A stretch of 64,000 bases of DNA, taken from positions 1 through 64,000 of the IMG/VR virus record IMGVR_UViG_3300032307_000646. The stretch is one strand, 5' to 3'. The stretch comes from a virus. Under the pieces are notes generated by a model. That model was given only the letters and a program-made list of their open reading frames with translations, was not told the origin of the DNA and searched no databases. A program made the position numbers and the translations under genes. Shown piece after piece: positions 1-6,937 of the stretch (within the stretch, counting starts at the first letter, position 1; each line of letters begins with the position of its first letter).

Positions 1-435
1 ATAATAAAACCATGACATAATGGCATGAAGTGATATATAAATGGCAGTGTTTTACCACATATTCCCACCGAGATTGCGGCTTGCCGCAACTGGTTGGTAG
101 ACAGTGTGTTACACGACCCGTTTTTACGCTCACTGAATTCTTTGTAAGATATTGAATGTCAGGATGTTACATAGGGTGGTAGAAAGTGGAGAAAAGTGGT
201 AGAAAATGGTATGGTTTACCCTTTAGGAATGGTGGGGGGATTTGAGCCGTTCGTTAATTTTCTATTAAATTTTTTGAAAAATTTGGAAATGTGGGTAAAA
301 ATGACTATACCCCACCTAAAGGCGGGCCCCTCTGGTCTCGTGAATTCAGATCGTTTTATAAAAAAGTTTAATGAATTCGGGGGGTGAATGCACTTTGTTA
401 TTATGCGCAGTATTTATATGTATAATATAAGAAAG
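1..435. other. Left-edge region without a convincing gene
   Basis: I see no supported gene here. The stretch holds a stable hairpin at about 75-90 (TTGCGG, loop CTTG, CCGCAA), a purine-rich repeat of GTGGTAGAAA-like units at 176-212, and three GAATTC sites (135, 342, 373). A 63-codon frame at 196-387 needs a GTG start and looks non-coding. The right end carries the promoter-like box of the next gene. Confidence 0.5.
411..418 (+). promoter_or_regulatory. Late-type TATTTATA box
   Basis: TATTTATA lies 17 nt before the ATG at 436, matching the spacing of similar boxes before other late-region genes. Confidence 0.45.
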
Positions 436-693
436 ATGGCATCTCAATTACTACAGTCGGTGAGCGACACCTTAACAAAAAAACCAGAATATGGTATTGT
501 TTCTTCCATGTTATCGATTAGTATGAGCACCACCGAAATGTTACAACTGGTGGGTGTGGTGATCGGTCTTTTTATAGCCGTGATTACCGCGGTTTTAAAA
601 GTTATCGAGCTTAAAGATAAATTAGCGGAGAGAAGAAAAGCTAAACGTTTAAAAAAACTGGTGGAAGATGCCAGACTGGATGAAGAGGAATGA
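436..693 (+). CDS. Small single-span membrane protein (holin-like?)
   Basis: An 85-aa protein with one strong hydrophobic span (about residues 37-58, LVGVVIGLFIAVITAVLKVI) followed by a highly charged cytoplasmic-type tail (KLAERRKAKRLKKLVEDARLDEEE region). Size and topology fit a small phage membrane protein such as a holin, but nothing diagnostic is present. I chose the ATG at 436 rather than 388 because it sits 17 nt after a TATTTATA box. It overlaps the next gene by ATGA, so the two are probably co-translated. Confidence 0.6.
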   Translation: MASQLLQSVSDTLTKKPEYGIVSSMLSISMSTTEMLQLVGVVIGLFIAVITAVLKVIELKDKLAERRKAKRLKKLVEDARLDEEE

Positions 694-881
694 GAGACGC
701 CACTAAATTAACTGGGGCCACCCTGATTAAAGAGGAAACTGAATTCCAAATCGGTGATGTTTACCTGGCACCCAATGGTGAATTCTATATGGAAGTGAAA
801 AAAGACGGCGCCGTGTGTAATACCATGGTGAATTCTATTAAAGCTGATCTGAATTCTGGAAAAGCTAAGCTAAAAGTATAA
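690..881 (+). CDS. Hypothetical 63-aa protein
   Basis: Overlaps the preceding membrane-protein gene by ATGA and ends just before a terminator. The protein (MRDATKLTGATLIKEE...) is soluble and slightly acidic and I recognise no family. Its coding sequence contains four GAATTC sites, read as EF or NS codons, so it is part of the local motif-rich tract. Confidence 0.55.
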   Translation: MRDATKLTGATLIKEETEFQIGDVYLAPNGEFYMEVKKDGAVCNTMVNSIKADLNSGKAKLKV

Positions 882-1064
882 AAAAGTTTAATTGAATACA
901 AATAATAACCTCAGATGAATTCTGGGGTTTTCTTTTTTATGGCGCCGTATGAATTCTGGATCAGATATGAATTCTAAACCACGGGTGCCATTTGAATTCT
1001 GGAAGTTTTTTGGGGATTGCCTCTGGGTGAATTTGAATTCTGGAACAATTCTGGATTTGAATTC
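740..1064. repeat. GAATTCTGG repeat tract
   Basis: GAATTC occurs at 740, 780, 830, 851, 917, 951, 969, 994, 1035 and 1059, with a partial CAATTCTGG at 1046. Five copies extend to TGAATTCTGG or TTTGAATTCTGGA, all on the + strand. Spacing is irregular (12-90 bp). Further copies lie at 135, 342, 373, 3210, 3534 and 3664. The tract runs from inside a gene, through a terminator loop, into non-coding DNA. Confidence 0.85.
907..936 (+). terminator. Rho-independent terminator
   Basis: AACCTCAGA, loop TGAAT, TCTGGGGTT, then a T-rich tail; follows the gene ending at 881. The repeat motif GAATTC forms part of the loop and stem. Confidence 0.75.
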
Positions 1065-1206
1065 TGTTTTTTTAAGAATCAGGGGTGAATCCTGTGAACT
1101 CACCCCCAATATCTCAAATCAAATCAAAACAACATGCATTAATCATGTAGGCAATATAATAATAGGGATAAAAAATGAAAAAAGCAAGCGCTTTTTTAAC
1201 TTTTTT
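937..1206. other. Non-coding repeat- and hairpin-rich spacer
   Basis: Contains six GAATTC repeat copies (951-1064), a hairpin GGGGTGA...TCACCCC at about 1081-1107, and the terminator before 1200. Open frames on both strands here are short, repeat-derived and unconvincing. It could be a replication origin or a protein-binding array; neither is shown. Confidence 0.5.
1177..1200. terminator. Bidirectional terminator
   Basis: AAAAAAGC, loop AAGC, GCTTTTTT, followed by T runs in both directions; it ends the leftward gene that stops at 1207. Confidence 0.7.
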
Positions 1207-1557
1207 TTACAAAGATGAATTTAATTGATTCTTAATGTAATTCACCCCGTCTTTGAATCCTTCTTCATAGACCCCTTTCTCATATGTATTCAGTGCGGAT
1301 GGAGCTGAAGACAGAGCTTTCTGGCCCACCGTGCTCGCGGGGATGTCCGCGGCGTCCACCAGCTGATCTTTTTTATGTTTTGTCACCTTATATAGGTGAA
1401 ACCACATGGCCGTGGATGTGATCCAGACCGCCAGGTTAATATTCTGGTGCATTTCTGTTCCTTCAGAAGTCACCGTCAAGGTGATCGCGCCGATCAATGA
1501 CAAACCATAGATCCCCATCAGGATCAGGTCGCCTGTGTTATAAGTTATTTTCTTCAT
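1207..1557 (-). CDS. Hypothetical membrane protein, two spans
   Basis: A 116-aa protein with two hydrophobic segments (about residues 10-29 and 41-58) joined by a short polar loop, then a soluble basic/polar tail that ends in a weakly amphipathic region (YEEGFKDGVNYIKNQL). No family recognised. It overlaps the upstream leftward gene by 20 nt, so the pair is an operon ending at the hairpin near 1188. Confidence 0.65.
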   Translation of the reverse strand: MKKITYNTGDLILMGIYGLSLIGAITLTVTSEGTEMHQNINLAVWITSTAMWFHLYKVTKHKKDQLVDAADIPASTVGQKALSSAPSALNTYEKGVYEEGFKDGVNYIKNQLNSSL

Positions 1558-1780
1558 TCTGTTTTTTAATTTGTCGTATATGTGCTTTTAAATTATTGAT
1601 CATGTCTTCCATGTCCTCTATGGTGATCTCCACAGCAAACTTCGGGATCTCCACCATCTCTTCCTGTTCCTGTTTTACATTACCAGTGGTGAATACTGTG
1701 CGGCTGGTGCCGTCATCGATTATCCTGGTGTCTAGGTCAAAATACTGACTCCTGGATTTCAGGAATCTCTTGTGGTTCAT
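1538..1780 (-). CDS. Hypothetical 80-aa protein
   Basis: A soluble protein with an acidic, probably helical C-terminal half (ITIEDMEDMINNLKAHIRQ). The frame opens earlier, but that N-terminus would be read from the upstream terminator hairpin, so I use MNHKRFLKSR at 1780, 14 nt after a TATAAATA box. Its end overlaps the membrane-protein gene downstream. Confidence 0.6.
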   Translation of the reverse strand: MNHKRFLKSRSQYFDLDTRIIDDGTSRTVFTTGNVKQEQEEMVEIPKFAVEITIEDMEDMINNLKAHIRQIKKQNEENNL

Positions 1781-1794
1781 AAAATGAGTTATCA

Positions 1795-1802
1795 TATTTA
1801 TA
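1795..1802 (-). promoter_or_regulatory. Late-type TATAAATA box
   Basis: On the minus strand TATAAATA lies 14 nt before the ATG at 1780 and after a terminator. Confidence 0.35.
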
Positions 1803-1810
1803 ATACTAGC

Positions 1811-1839
1811 AAAAAAAAGTGGGGAAGTCAAGTCCCCAC
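1811..1839 (-). terminator. Terminator
   Basis: GTGGGGA, 7-nt loop, TCCCCAC, followed on the minus strand by eight T; ends the leftward operon whose last gene stops at 1863. Confidence 0.8.
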
Positions 1840-1862
1840 CTTCTTACGTGTGAACAATTTAT

Positions 1863-2075
1863 TTACTCAGTGGTGATGTAACTGATCCAGTATCCACCCA
1901 GGTCGATCTCCTGGTCATTACACAGGTCCATGAACTCGGAGAGCGCCAGTACAGCGGCGCCCTTGTCCCTCAATCCCTGAACCTGATCCTGAGTCAGGGT
2001 GTTATTCTCCAAGTGCTCGGCGTCTCTTCGTCTATCAAACTTATCGATCGGCAGCATTACAATCATTTTCTCCAT
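1863..2075 (-). CDS. Hypothetical 70-aa protein
   Basis: Soluble protein starting MEKMIVMLPIDKFDRR and ending WISYITTE. No family recognised. It lies 3 nt downstream of the gp88-like gene and before a terminator, so it is the second gene of that leftward operon. Confidence 0.65.
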   Translation of the reverse strand: MEKMIVMLPIDKFDRRRDAEHLENNTLTQDQVQGLRDKGAAVLALSEFMDLCNDQEIDLGGYWISYITTE

Positions 2076-2078
2076 GGC

Positions 2079-2813
2079 TTACAATTGAATTACGAAACCT
2101 GAATTATCTTTTCTGGCTTTGCCTTTTGCTTTCAGGCCAACGATTACTCCATTGCCATGTAAAAAAGTTAAGTCGTGCTCATCGCCATTGATAACTGGAA
2201 AACCCATGTATTCAGCAGGTAGCTCGCTTTCATCCTTTACATTGAAGACCATTGCTACATTCAGACCTGAACTCAAAGCTGTGATAGCGTTAATTCTGGT
2301 AACAGGTCGTTCGTCCACACTATAGGTTAAGTGATAGTTAGGTGCCTGTGACTTCAACATTCTAGAGAAGTCTTTTGTGTAGTCGTAGAACTGAACGTCT
2401 GGAAATAATTCCATGATGTTTTTGTCGTCCTTGATTTTAATATTCTCATATGGAATATCTGATGTACCGTTTAAACGAACGGCCAAAGCTTTACCATGTT
2501 TTTTATAACCCTTGGCAACTTCATTGTATACCTGTTCCAGGAACAAAGCTTTCTCACGTAGAAAGTATTCAGTTTTGTTTAGACGGCCTGTCATTACATT
2601 ACTGAATGCTCCCCTGCCAGCTGTGAAGAGACACGCAGCCTTGCAACCTTCGCTAGCATGCGCGCATAAGTTTTTACCAGAGGTGTTTTGTTTCTCGGGA
2701 GACATGTACAGGATAAATGTAGTGTAACCCAATTTCTCGCCCTTAATAGTCTTGGCGTTTTGTGTACCGAACAACGTTGTTGGTCTTTTGTACTTGTAAG
2801 ATAAGTCGAACAT
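2079..2813 (-). CDS. gp88-like Cys-rich phage protein
   Basis: A 244-aa protein with the pattern KLGYTTFILYMSP...NLCAHASEGCKAACLFTAGRG...RLNKTEYFLREK, which matches the phage gp88-like family of unknown function first seen in mycobacteriophages. The cluster of Cys residues (C-x7-C-x3-C spacing in the HASEGCKAAC region) suggests metal or Fe-S binding; that is inference. Start chosen at MFDLSYKY because a host-type promoter lies about 27 nt upstream and the longer frame would begin inside it. Confidence 0.75.
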   Translation of the reverse strand: MFDLSYKYKRPTTLFGTQNAKTIKGEKLGYTTFILYMSPEKQNTSGKNLCAHASEGCKAACLFTAGRGAFSNVMTGRLNKTEYFLREKALFLEQVYNEVAKGYKKHGKALAVRLNGTSDIPYENIKIKDDKNIMELFPDVQFYDYTKDFSRMLKSQAPNYHLTYSVDERPVTRINAITALSSGLNVAMVFNVKDESELPAEYMGFPVINGDEHDLTFLHGNGVIVGLKAKGKARKDNSGFVIQL

Positions 2814-2839
2814 AATTACTGTGTTATTTGATTTGATTA

Positions 2840-2871
2840 CAAATATAATGTAAATGTTTTTCCTGTGCAAG
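2840..2871 (-). promoter_or_regulatory. Host-type promoter for the gp88-like gene
   Basis: Minus strand CTTG at 2871 and -7 TATATTTG ending at 2840. Confidence 0.8.
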
Positions 2872-2925
2872 TTTTTTATCGATTATTTTTTATAAAAAAT
2901 TTTATTGCATTTTTTTAATAAAAGA

Positions 2926-2957
2926 TTTGGTTGGTAAATAAATTGTGCTTATCTTTG
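2926..2957 (+). promoter_or_regulatory. Host-type promoter
   Basis: -33 TTTG at 2926, -7 TATCTTTG at 2950-2957; drives the gene starting at 2981. Confidence 0.85.
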
Positions 2958-2980
2958 TACCAACAATAAAGATAAAGACT

Positions 2981-3208
2981 ATGGCTATTGTAATAGGAAG
3001 ACCAATCAACGGTATCAGTATCAACGGACTCGAATACTTGTTAGATGAGAACGGTGAGTATAAACAGTTTGAATCCAAGGAAGAGGCAAAGACCTTTTTG
3101 AATTCCATGTTCGAAGAACCGTTGACGGACGATCAACTTGAAGACAGCTTCATGTTCATGGACACTGAAACAGATTTTGAAAACCCCGAAGCTTTTAAAA
3201 ATGATTAG
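2981..3208 (+). CDS. Hypothetical 75-aa acidic protein
   Basis: Starts MAIVIGRPINGISINGLEYL and becomes strongly acidic towards the C-terminus (TDDQLEDSFMFMDTETDFEN). The ATG at 2981 is 23 nt after a host-type -7 box. No family recognised. Its stop overlaps or abuts the start of the lipoprotein gene downstream, giving a two-gene operon. Confidence 0.75.
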   Translation: MAIVIGRPINGISINGLEYLLDENGEYKQFESKEEAKTFLNSMFEEPLTDDQLEDSFMFMDTETDFENPEAFKND

Positions 3209-3209
3209 G

Positions 3210-3446
3210 ATGAATTCTTTGCTGTTGGGGCTATCTGTATTCTTGTTGGGCTCATGTTATGAATCCGTCAAGGGTGATGAAGTCAAACATAAAATTGTAA
3301 AAAAGTTTAAGCTCCCGCCTAGCGGGATACACGAAGAGATTTCACCCAGGTATCGCGGCGTACTGGAAAACGGGGACACCGTACCAGTCGGCGAGAATAC
3401 CAGAGTAGGTGACACGGTGAGCTACATCTATTATAAGATGAAGTAG
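3210..3446 (+). CDS. Small predicted lipoprotein
   Basis: A 78-aa protein with a lipoprotein signal: MNSLLLGLSVFLLGSC, lipobox LGSC with Cys at residue 16. The mature part is basic then beta-like (RYRGVLENGDTVPVGENTR). Probably lipid-anchored in the host envelope. An ATG at 3201 is an alternative start overlapping the upstream stop. A GAATTC copy sits at the start. Function unknown; phage lipoproteins often act in superinfection exclusion, which is only a possibility here. Confidence 0.75.
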   Translation: MNSLLLGLSVFLLGSCYESVKGDEVKHKIVKKFKLPPSGIHEEISPRYRGVLENGDTVPVGENTRVGDTVSYIYYKMK

Positions 3447-3498
3447 CTGTGAAAGATGCATGGGTTTGTTCATGCTGTGTTTATTTGATTTATTGCAA

Positions 3499-3526
3499 CG
3501 GGCCTGCTGAGAAGCGGGCCTTTTGT
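3499..3526. terminator. Bidirectional terminator
   Basis: GGCCTGC, loop TGAGAA, GCGGGCC with a T tail; separates the rightward lipoprotein operon from the convergent leftward gene at 3528. Confidence 0.8.
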
Positions 3527-3527
3527 A

Positions 3528-3947
3528 TTATTTGAATTCTGGAAGAACTATGCTTCTGGCGTACATGATTACATCCTGGTGTTCTGTAACAATCTCATGC
3601 TTTAATTTATCCAGTTCTTTCTGGGCTGCTTCCCTGGTCTGGAAGTAACTGGACATGCGCTGTGAATTCTGGTGGAGCCAGGTAAGTTCACAGTGAATCC
3701 TTCTCACCTGCTCTTTGATCCTGAGTACCAGGTAAACTGGAATGAATAGATCCTTCACCTGGGCTGGTGATCCATGCAGCTTATGTTTTGTAATAAAGTT
3801 TAGAGCTGCTTCCTGATCTGTAAAAAACTTTGCTCTGTTGAACTGGACTTCCCAGACTGGATCGCCAGATGCCTTAAGGTCCACCAGAACCCTACCAGAT
3901 CCAGAAGCCACAATCCATTTCTCACCGTCCTGTAAACAAAAATCCAT
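3528..3947 (-). CDS. Hypothetical 139-aa protein
   Basis: A soluble protein with a beta-rich start (KWIVASGSGRVLVDLKASG) and a helical, charged C-terminal half (YFQTREAAQKELDKLKHEI). Not recognised. Two TTTGAATTCTGG-type repeats lie inside it, one at its stop codon (3534) and one at 3664. Confidence 0.65.
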   Translation of the reverse strand: MDFCLQDGEKWIVASGSGRVLVDLKASGDPVWEVQFNRAKFFTDQEAALNFITKHKLHGSPAQVKDLFIPVYLVLRIKEQVRRIHCELTWLHQNSQRMSSYFQTREAAQKELDKLKHEIVTEHQDVIMYARSIVLPEFK

Positions 3948-3994
3948 ACCAGTAATATAACCAGTATGGATTTAAAGTAAAGTGTATTCTGGGA

Positions 3995-4207
3995 TTAAAT
4001 CTCCCAGATGGTAGCCAGTGAATACCAGATATTTCCAGTTTCACCCTTCTCTTCGCATAACGCGTACAGCTCATCGTCTGTAAGCTCAGTGGTGTCGATT
4101 CCATGCTTCGCAAAGAAATCATTATTAATGTGAACTCTTTCCTGCGGCAGGAACTGGTCGACAACCTTTCTGATATGCTCTTGTCCTTTTGGTGTGATTT
4201 GTAACAT
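3995..4207 (-). CDS. Hypothetical 70-aa protein
   Basis: Small soluble acidic protein (MLQITPKGQEHIRKVVDQFL...) with no recognised family. It lies 22 nt downstream of the 191-aa leftward gene and is probably its operon partner. Confidence 0.6.
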   Translation of the reverse strand: MLQITPKGQEHIRKVVDQFLPQERVHINNDFFAKHGIDTTELTDDELYALCEEKGETGNIWYSLATIWEI

Positions 4208-4229
4208 GGTATAAAGATAAGAAAGTTTA

Positions 4230-4805
4230 TTACTTTGTCAAGATTACTTTACCAATTCTGTATGTCCAGTAAATATCACAGAACCCAAAGAACGCATCAG
4301 TAGAACCGTCATCGTTATCTGATTCTGTGAACAGCGTACCATAGTCCTCATCTTCCCAAGTTGACTGGTCGTTACGGTCAACTGGATTCTGATTCCTGTT
4401 ATGTGAATGTTGCATTCCAATCCCCTCGTTAACCATTTCATCATACCTCTTAACAGCATCCTGTTTGTTGAAGAACTTAATTATAACTTCATCCACATAT
4501 TCAGAAAAGTCAGCGATGAAGCATTCACAGTCATCTTCAACATCCTGTGTGCCGACCTTAAAGTAGTGGTCAACATCTCCCAAGAAATTTGACAGCGCTT
4601 CGTTGTTACCTGCGTTGAACCTTACAGCCCAATCATCCTCGCACCAGTAATCATTATCTTCTTCCAGATTCTCATCCAGTGCAAAGATTTCCTGTGTACG
4701 CTTTTGGAATTCAGCCTTCGCTTCCTCTACTGTTGGGAAGAAAAGAACTTCGCTGTCACTTGGTAGGTGAGTAGCGATAATTAAATAGTGAATTTGTTTT
4801 GCCAT
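4230..4805 (-). CDS. Hypothetical acidic 191-aa protein
   Basis: Very acidic and aromatic (EEDNDYWCEDDW, WEDEDYGTLF), starting MAKQIHYLIIATHLPSDSEV. Acidity of this kind is common in phage early proteins that target DNA-binding host factors, but no family is recognised and no function is assigned. Preceded by a host-type promoter at 4824-4856. Confidence 0.7.
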   Translation of the reverse strand: MAKQIHYLIIATHLPSDSEVLFFPTVEEAKAEFQKRTQEIFALDENLEEDNDYWCEDDWAVRFNAGNNEALSNFLGDVDHYFKVGTQDVEDDCECFIADFSEYVDEVIIKFFNKQDAVKRYDEMVNEGIGMQHSHNRNQNPVDRNDQSTWEDEDYGTLFTESDNDDGSTDAFFGFCDIYWTYRIGKVILTK

Positions 4806-4823
4806 CTTATTTGATTTTATGTT

Positions 4824-4856
4824 TCAAATATAAGTAAAAGAAAATTACTGACCAAA
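4824..4856 (-). promoter_or_regulatory. Host-type promoter
   Basis: Minus strand TTTGGTCAG at about 4856 and -7 TATATTTG ending at 4824; drives the gene starting at 4805. Confidence 0.85.
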
Positions 4857-4865
4857 TTTTATTAC

Positions 4866-4893
4866 AAAAAAAATGGGGATTGCTCCCCATTCT
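4866..4893 (-). terminator. Terminator
   Basis: ATGGGGA, loop TTGC, TCCCCAT with a minus-strand T run; follows the leftward gene ending at 4895. Confidence 0.8.
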
Positions 4894-4894
4894 C

Positions 4895-5494
4895 TTACTC
4901 CGCAAAGTCAGGTTTAATTTCCTCGAACCCGTCAGGAACAGAATTGCTAACAGAAATTACATCTCTAGCCCACAAACCCACATAGTCATTCGAGCCTCTG
5001 AAATCTCCGCCACCTCTACCGTTACCCTCACAGGTTAACAAAGGTAGTGGGTGGATTTGCCAACCGTCACTATCTTTAGGACAGCTGTCCTTATCCACAA
5101 ACTCTTTTTTGCTGTGGTTAATCACATAGCGATGTGCTTTCCTACCCTTTTTAGGCTTAACCTTTGTGCTATCATCACATAGGGAATACAGGTTGACATT
5201 CTCGATTGTACCTCTGTCAGTTACACAGGTTTGGTCTGCTTCCTCATCCGCGTAATCACCCGCCCAAACCATGCGCTGCGGGTTATCCACTATCAGGGTT
5301 TCAAACGCCTTTACAAAAGGGTTCTTCATCCATGAATGCTCCATGAGTTTAAGCCCACTACCCGTAGTGAATTTAGACCCGTCATCCCTAGTATAGGTTG
5401 TTTTGATTTCGTGAGAATACACCCACGCTTTTACCTTTTCAGGCTCTCCTTGTTTTGCCTCGTCTAAAACGATTGGCTTGTAATACTGTCCCAT
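4895..5494 (-). CDS. Conserved phage protein, MGQYY family
   Basis: A 199-aa protein starting MGQYYKPIVLDEAKQG with the motifs GLKLMEHSWMKNPFV and RMVWAGDYADEEA. I recognise this pattern from phage proteins of unknown function. The second half is Gly/Asn-rich (GNGRGGGDFRGSNDYVG). Single gene between its own host-type promoter (5517-5548) and a terminator. Confidence 0.75.
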   Translation of the reverse strand: MGQYYKPIVLDEAKQGEPEKVKAWVYSHEIKTTYTRDDGSKFTTGSGLKLMEHSWMKNPFVKAFETLIVDNPQRMVWAGDYADEEADQTCVTDRGTIENVNLYSLCDDSTKVKPKKGRKAHRYVINHSKKEFVDKDSCPKDSDGWQIHPLPLLTCEGNGRGGGDFRGSNDYVGLWARDVISVSNSVPDGFEEIKPDFAE

Positions 5495-5516
5495 GTCTTA
5501 TTTGATTTTGTTACCA

Positions 5517-5548
5517 CAAAGATAATGTAAAATAATTTGCTGTGCAAG
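5517..5548 (-). promoter_or_regulatory. Host-type promoter
   Basis: Minus strand CTTGCACAG at 5548 and -7 TATCTTTG ending at 5517; drives the gene starting at 5494. Confidence 0.85.
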
Positions 5549-5565
5549 TTTTTCGCAAAATAATT

Positions 5566-5600
5566 TAAAAAAAAATGGGGGCTCTCTCCTTCCCCCATTC
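5566..5600 (-). terminator. Terminator
   Basis: AATGGGGG, 10-nt loop, CCCCCATT with a minus-strand T run; ends the two-gene operon that stops at 5635. Confidence 0.75.
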
Positions 5601-5634
5601 TTCGCTATTAACACCAGAACGTTATCTGGATTTT

Positions 5635-5847
5635 TTAATTGTCCGCTGCTTCCAGTTGTTCGCCACAGTCGGCACACTTGTAATCCGTTTCCTCATATGG
5701 TGGATGTTCCTCATCGTAAGCAAAACAGTTACCACGATCATCAGGACCATCTCCCAGATTGTTGAACATATCCAGAGCCTCTTCCTCGGAAGGTGCACAT
5801 GCCCTACAGAAATCTACAGGGATTGATTCTGATGTGTAGATTCTCAT
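5635..5847 (-). CDS. Zinc-ribbon-like 70-aa protein
   Basis: Contains two Cys pairs, FCRAC near residue 13-16 and KCADC near 58-61, a zinc-ribbon-like arrangement. Acidic between them. The ATG at 5847 overlaps the stop of the DUF932-like gene (ATGA), indicating translational coupling; the longer frame upstream is not needed. Confidence 0.7.
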   Translation of the reverse strand: MRIYTSESIPVDFCRACAPSEEEALDMFNNLGDGPDDRGNCFAYDEEHPPYEETDYKCADCGEQLEAADN

Positions 5848-6653
5848 TGTGCGTAAGAGTTTGCAAGTTGCCAAAGACCCTCGTTGATGTCCAAGTTCAG
5901 GGTGATGTTCTTGATAGGACGAGCCTGACGAACTTTGTTATCTGAACCTAGATGTTTGAATTGTCCATTCACTAACTTCTCCTGAACGCGATTGAAGACA
6001 GTCCAAAGGTTGTTAGGGGCGTCATCTGCACGCTGTGGAACAAGCAAGCCGTTAACATCAACCGACAAAGCGATTTGAGATAAGTCAGCCAAGTTGTTCT
6101 CCTTGATGTACTCGGGGTAGCGGATTGCGAAAGCTTTCATTGCGAAATCCTTGCGAGCCTCTTCGGTCATCTCGGTACGCTCGAATGTCTTGATTGTATC
6201 GAACACCACAGGTAACTTCTCGGTGATGTCTCCAATCATCTCACGAACATTCTCGAATGAGTATCCCATGTGACGAAGATTCAACTTACCGAAAGTTTTA
6301 TCCGCAACCACCAAACCGTTTGAACAAATGAGACGGAATAAACCAACATGAAAGTTCATTGAACGAGTTCTATCGTGTGAGTTGGTGAAAAGGATTTCAG
6401 GTACATTACCACCCACACCCACAGCACCGAAATCTTGGTGACGGAAACGAACTAGGTGACGAGTCGTGTCAGGGCTTGTCTTTGACTTTTGTTGGCCAAC
6501 ATCGTGGATGTTCCATCCGAACTTCGAAAGGTCATCGATAACATCGATTGTTGGGATGAACTGATAGTGCTTTGATGCACCTGCCTTCGCTCCTTCTTCT
6601 GCTGTGCGGAATACTGCGGGGGCTTTTGCTTTTAACTCTTCAACTGTAAACAT
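5844..6653 (-). CDS. DUF932-like phage/plasmid protein
   Basis: A 269-aa protein with the DUF932 pattern: an early FIPTIDVIDDLSKFGW segment, HLVRFRHQDF, LFTNSHDRTRSMNFHVG, RLICSNGLVV, and a C-terminal NNLWTVFNRVQEKLVNG. DUF932 proteins occur widely in phages and plasmids; their role is not settled. The start MFTVEELKAKAPAV at 6653 is 23 nt from a host-type promoter. Operon with the zinc-ribbon gene downstream. Confidence 0.85.
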   Translation of the reverse strand: MFTVEELKAKAPAVFRTAEEGAKAGASKHYQFIPTIDVIDDLSKFGWNIHDVGQQKSKTSPDTTRHLVRFRHQDFGAVGVGGNVPEILFTNSHDRTRSMNFHVGLFRLICSNGLVVADKTFGKLNLRHMGYSFENVREMIGDITEKLPVVFDTIKTFERTEMTEEARKDFAMKAFAIRYPEYIKENNLADLSQIALSVDVNGLLVPQRADDAPNNLWTVFNRVQEKLVNGQFKHLGSDNKVRQARPIKNITLNLDINEGLWQLANSYAQ

Positions 6654-6676
6654 GATTTCTGATTTTTTTGTTGATA

Positions 6677-6708
6677 CAAAGATAATGTAAAATAATTTAG
6701 TGCACAAG
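6677..6708 (-). promoter_or_regulatory. Host-type promoter
   Basis: Minus strand CTTGTGCAC at 6708 and -7 TATCTTTG ending at 6677; drives the gene starting at 6653. Confidence 0.85.
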
Positions 6709-6714
6709 TTTTTT

Positions 6715-6816
6715 TTACTTTTTTTTCGGTTTTTGTTTTGGGACCGCTTTTTGCTTTGGTGTTACTTTAACATATTTGTATGTTGATTTACTGATTCTTA
6801 CTTTCTTTAAGGCCAT
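6715..6816 (-). CDS. Lys-rich 33-aa protein
   Basis: Reads MALKKVRISKSTYKYV then ends PKQKAVPKQKPKKK. Extremely basic with no hydrophobic segment, so DNA or RNA binding is plausible. It fills the gap between the RNA-like hairpin region (6837-6937) and the promoter of the next gene. No promoter is obvious, so it may depend on readthrough. Confidence 0.5.
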   Translation of the reverse strand: MALKKVRISKSTYKYVKVTPKQKAVPKQKPKKK

Positions 6817-6836
6817 ATTATAATTTTAAAAACTGA

Positions 6837-6937
6837 AAAAAAAGAACCCGTCAGCTGATACACTACTCCGTAAGTAGAGGTTCTCAATTAACTCCCCACC
6901 GAAATTCGGGGTACTGACGGGTTTAGGGGTTCTTTAG
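6837..6937 (-). ncRNA. Structured three-way-junction RNA or elaborate terminator
   Basis: On the minus strand a 10-bp closing stem AACCCGTCAG/CTGACGGGTT encloses two hairpins (CCCC...GGGG and CTACT, loop TACGG, AGTAG) and is followed by eight T. It begins at the stop of the gene ending at 6934, so it is a 3' UTR element: a terminator carrying an inserted branched domain, or a processed small RNA. Confidence 0.5.

Noticed and set aside
196-387. 63-codon frame with a GTG start
   Set aside because: Low-complexity purine-rich start, no promoter, no protein-like pattern.
888-1218. Overlapping open frames on both strands (888-1109 minus, 949-1218 plus)
   Set aside because: Both are made of the GAATTCTGG repeats, cross a terminator or its neighbourhood, and have no recognisable protein features.
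6837-6937. Hammerhead ribozyme
   Set aside because: A three-way junction is present, but the CUGAUGA box and the matching GAAA in the right places are not.
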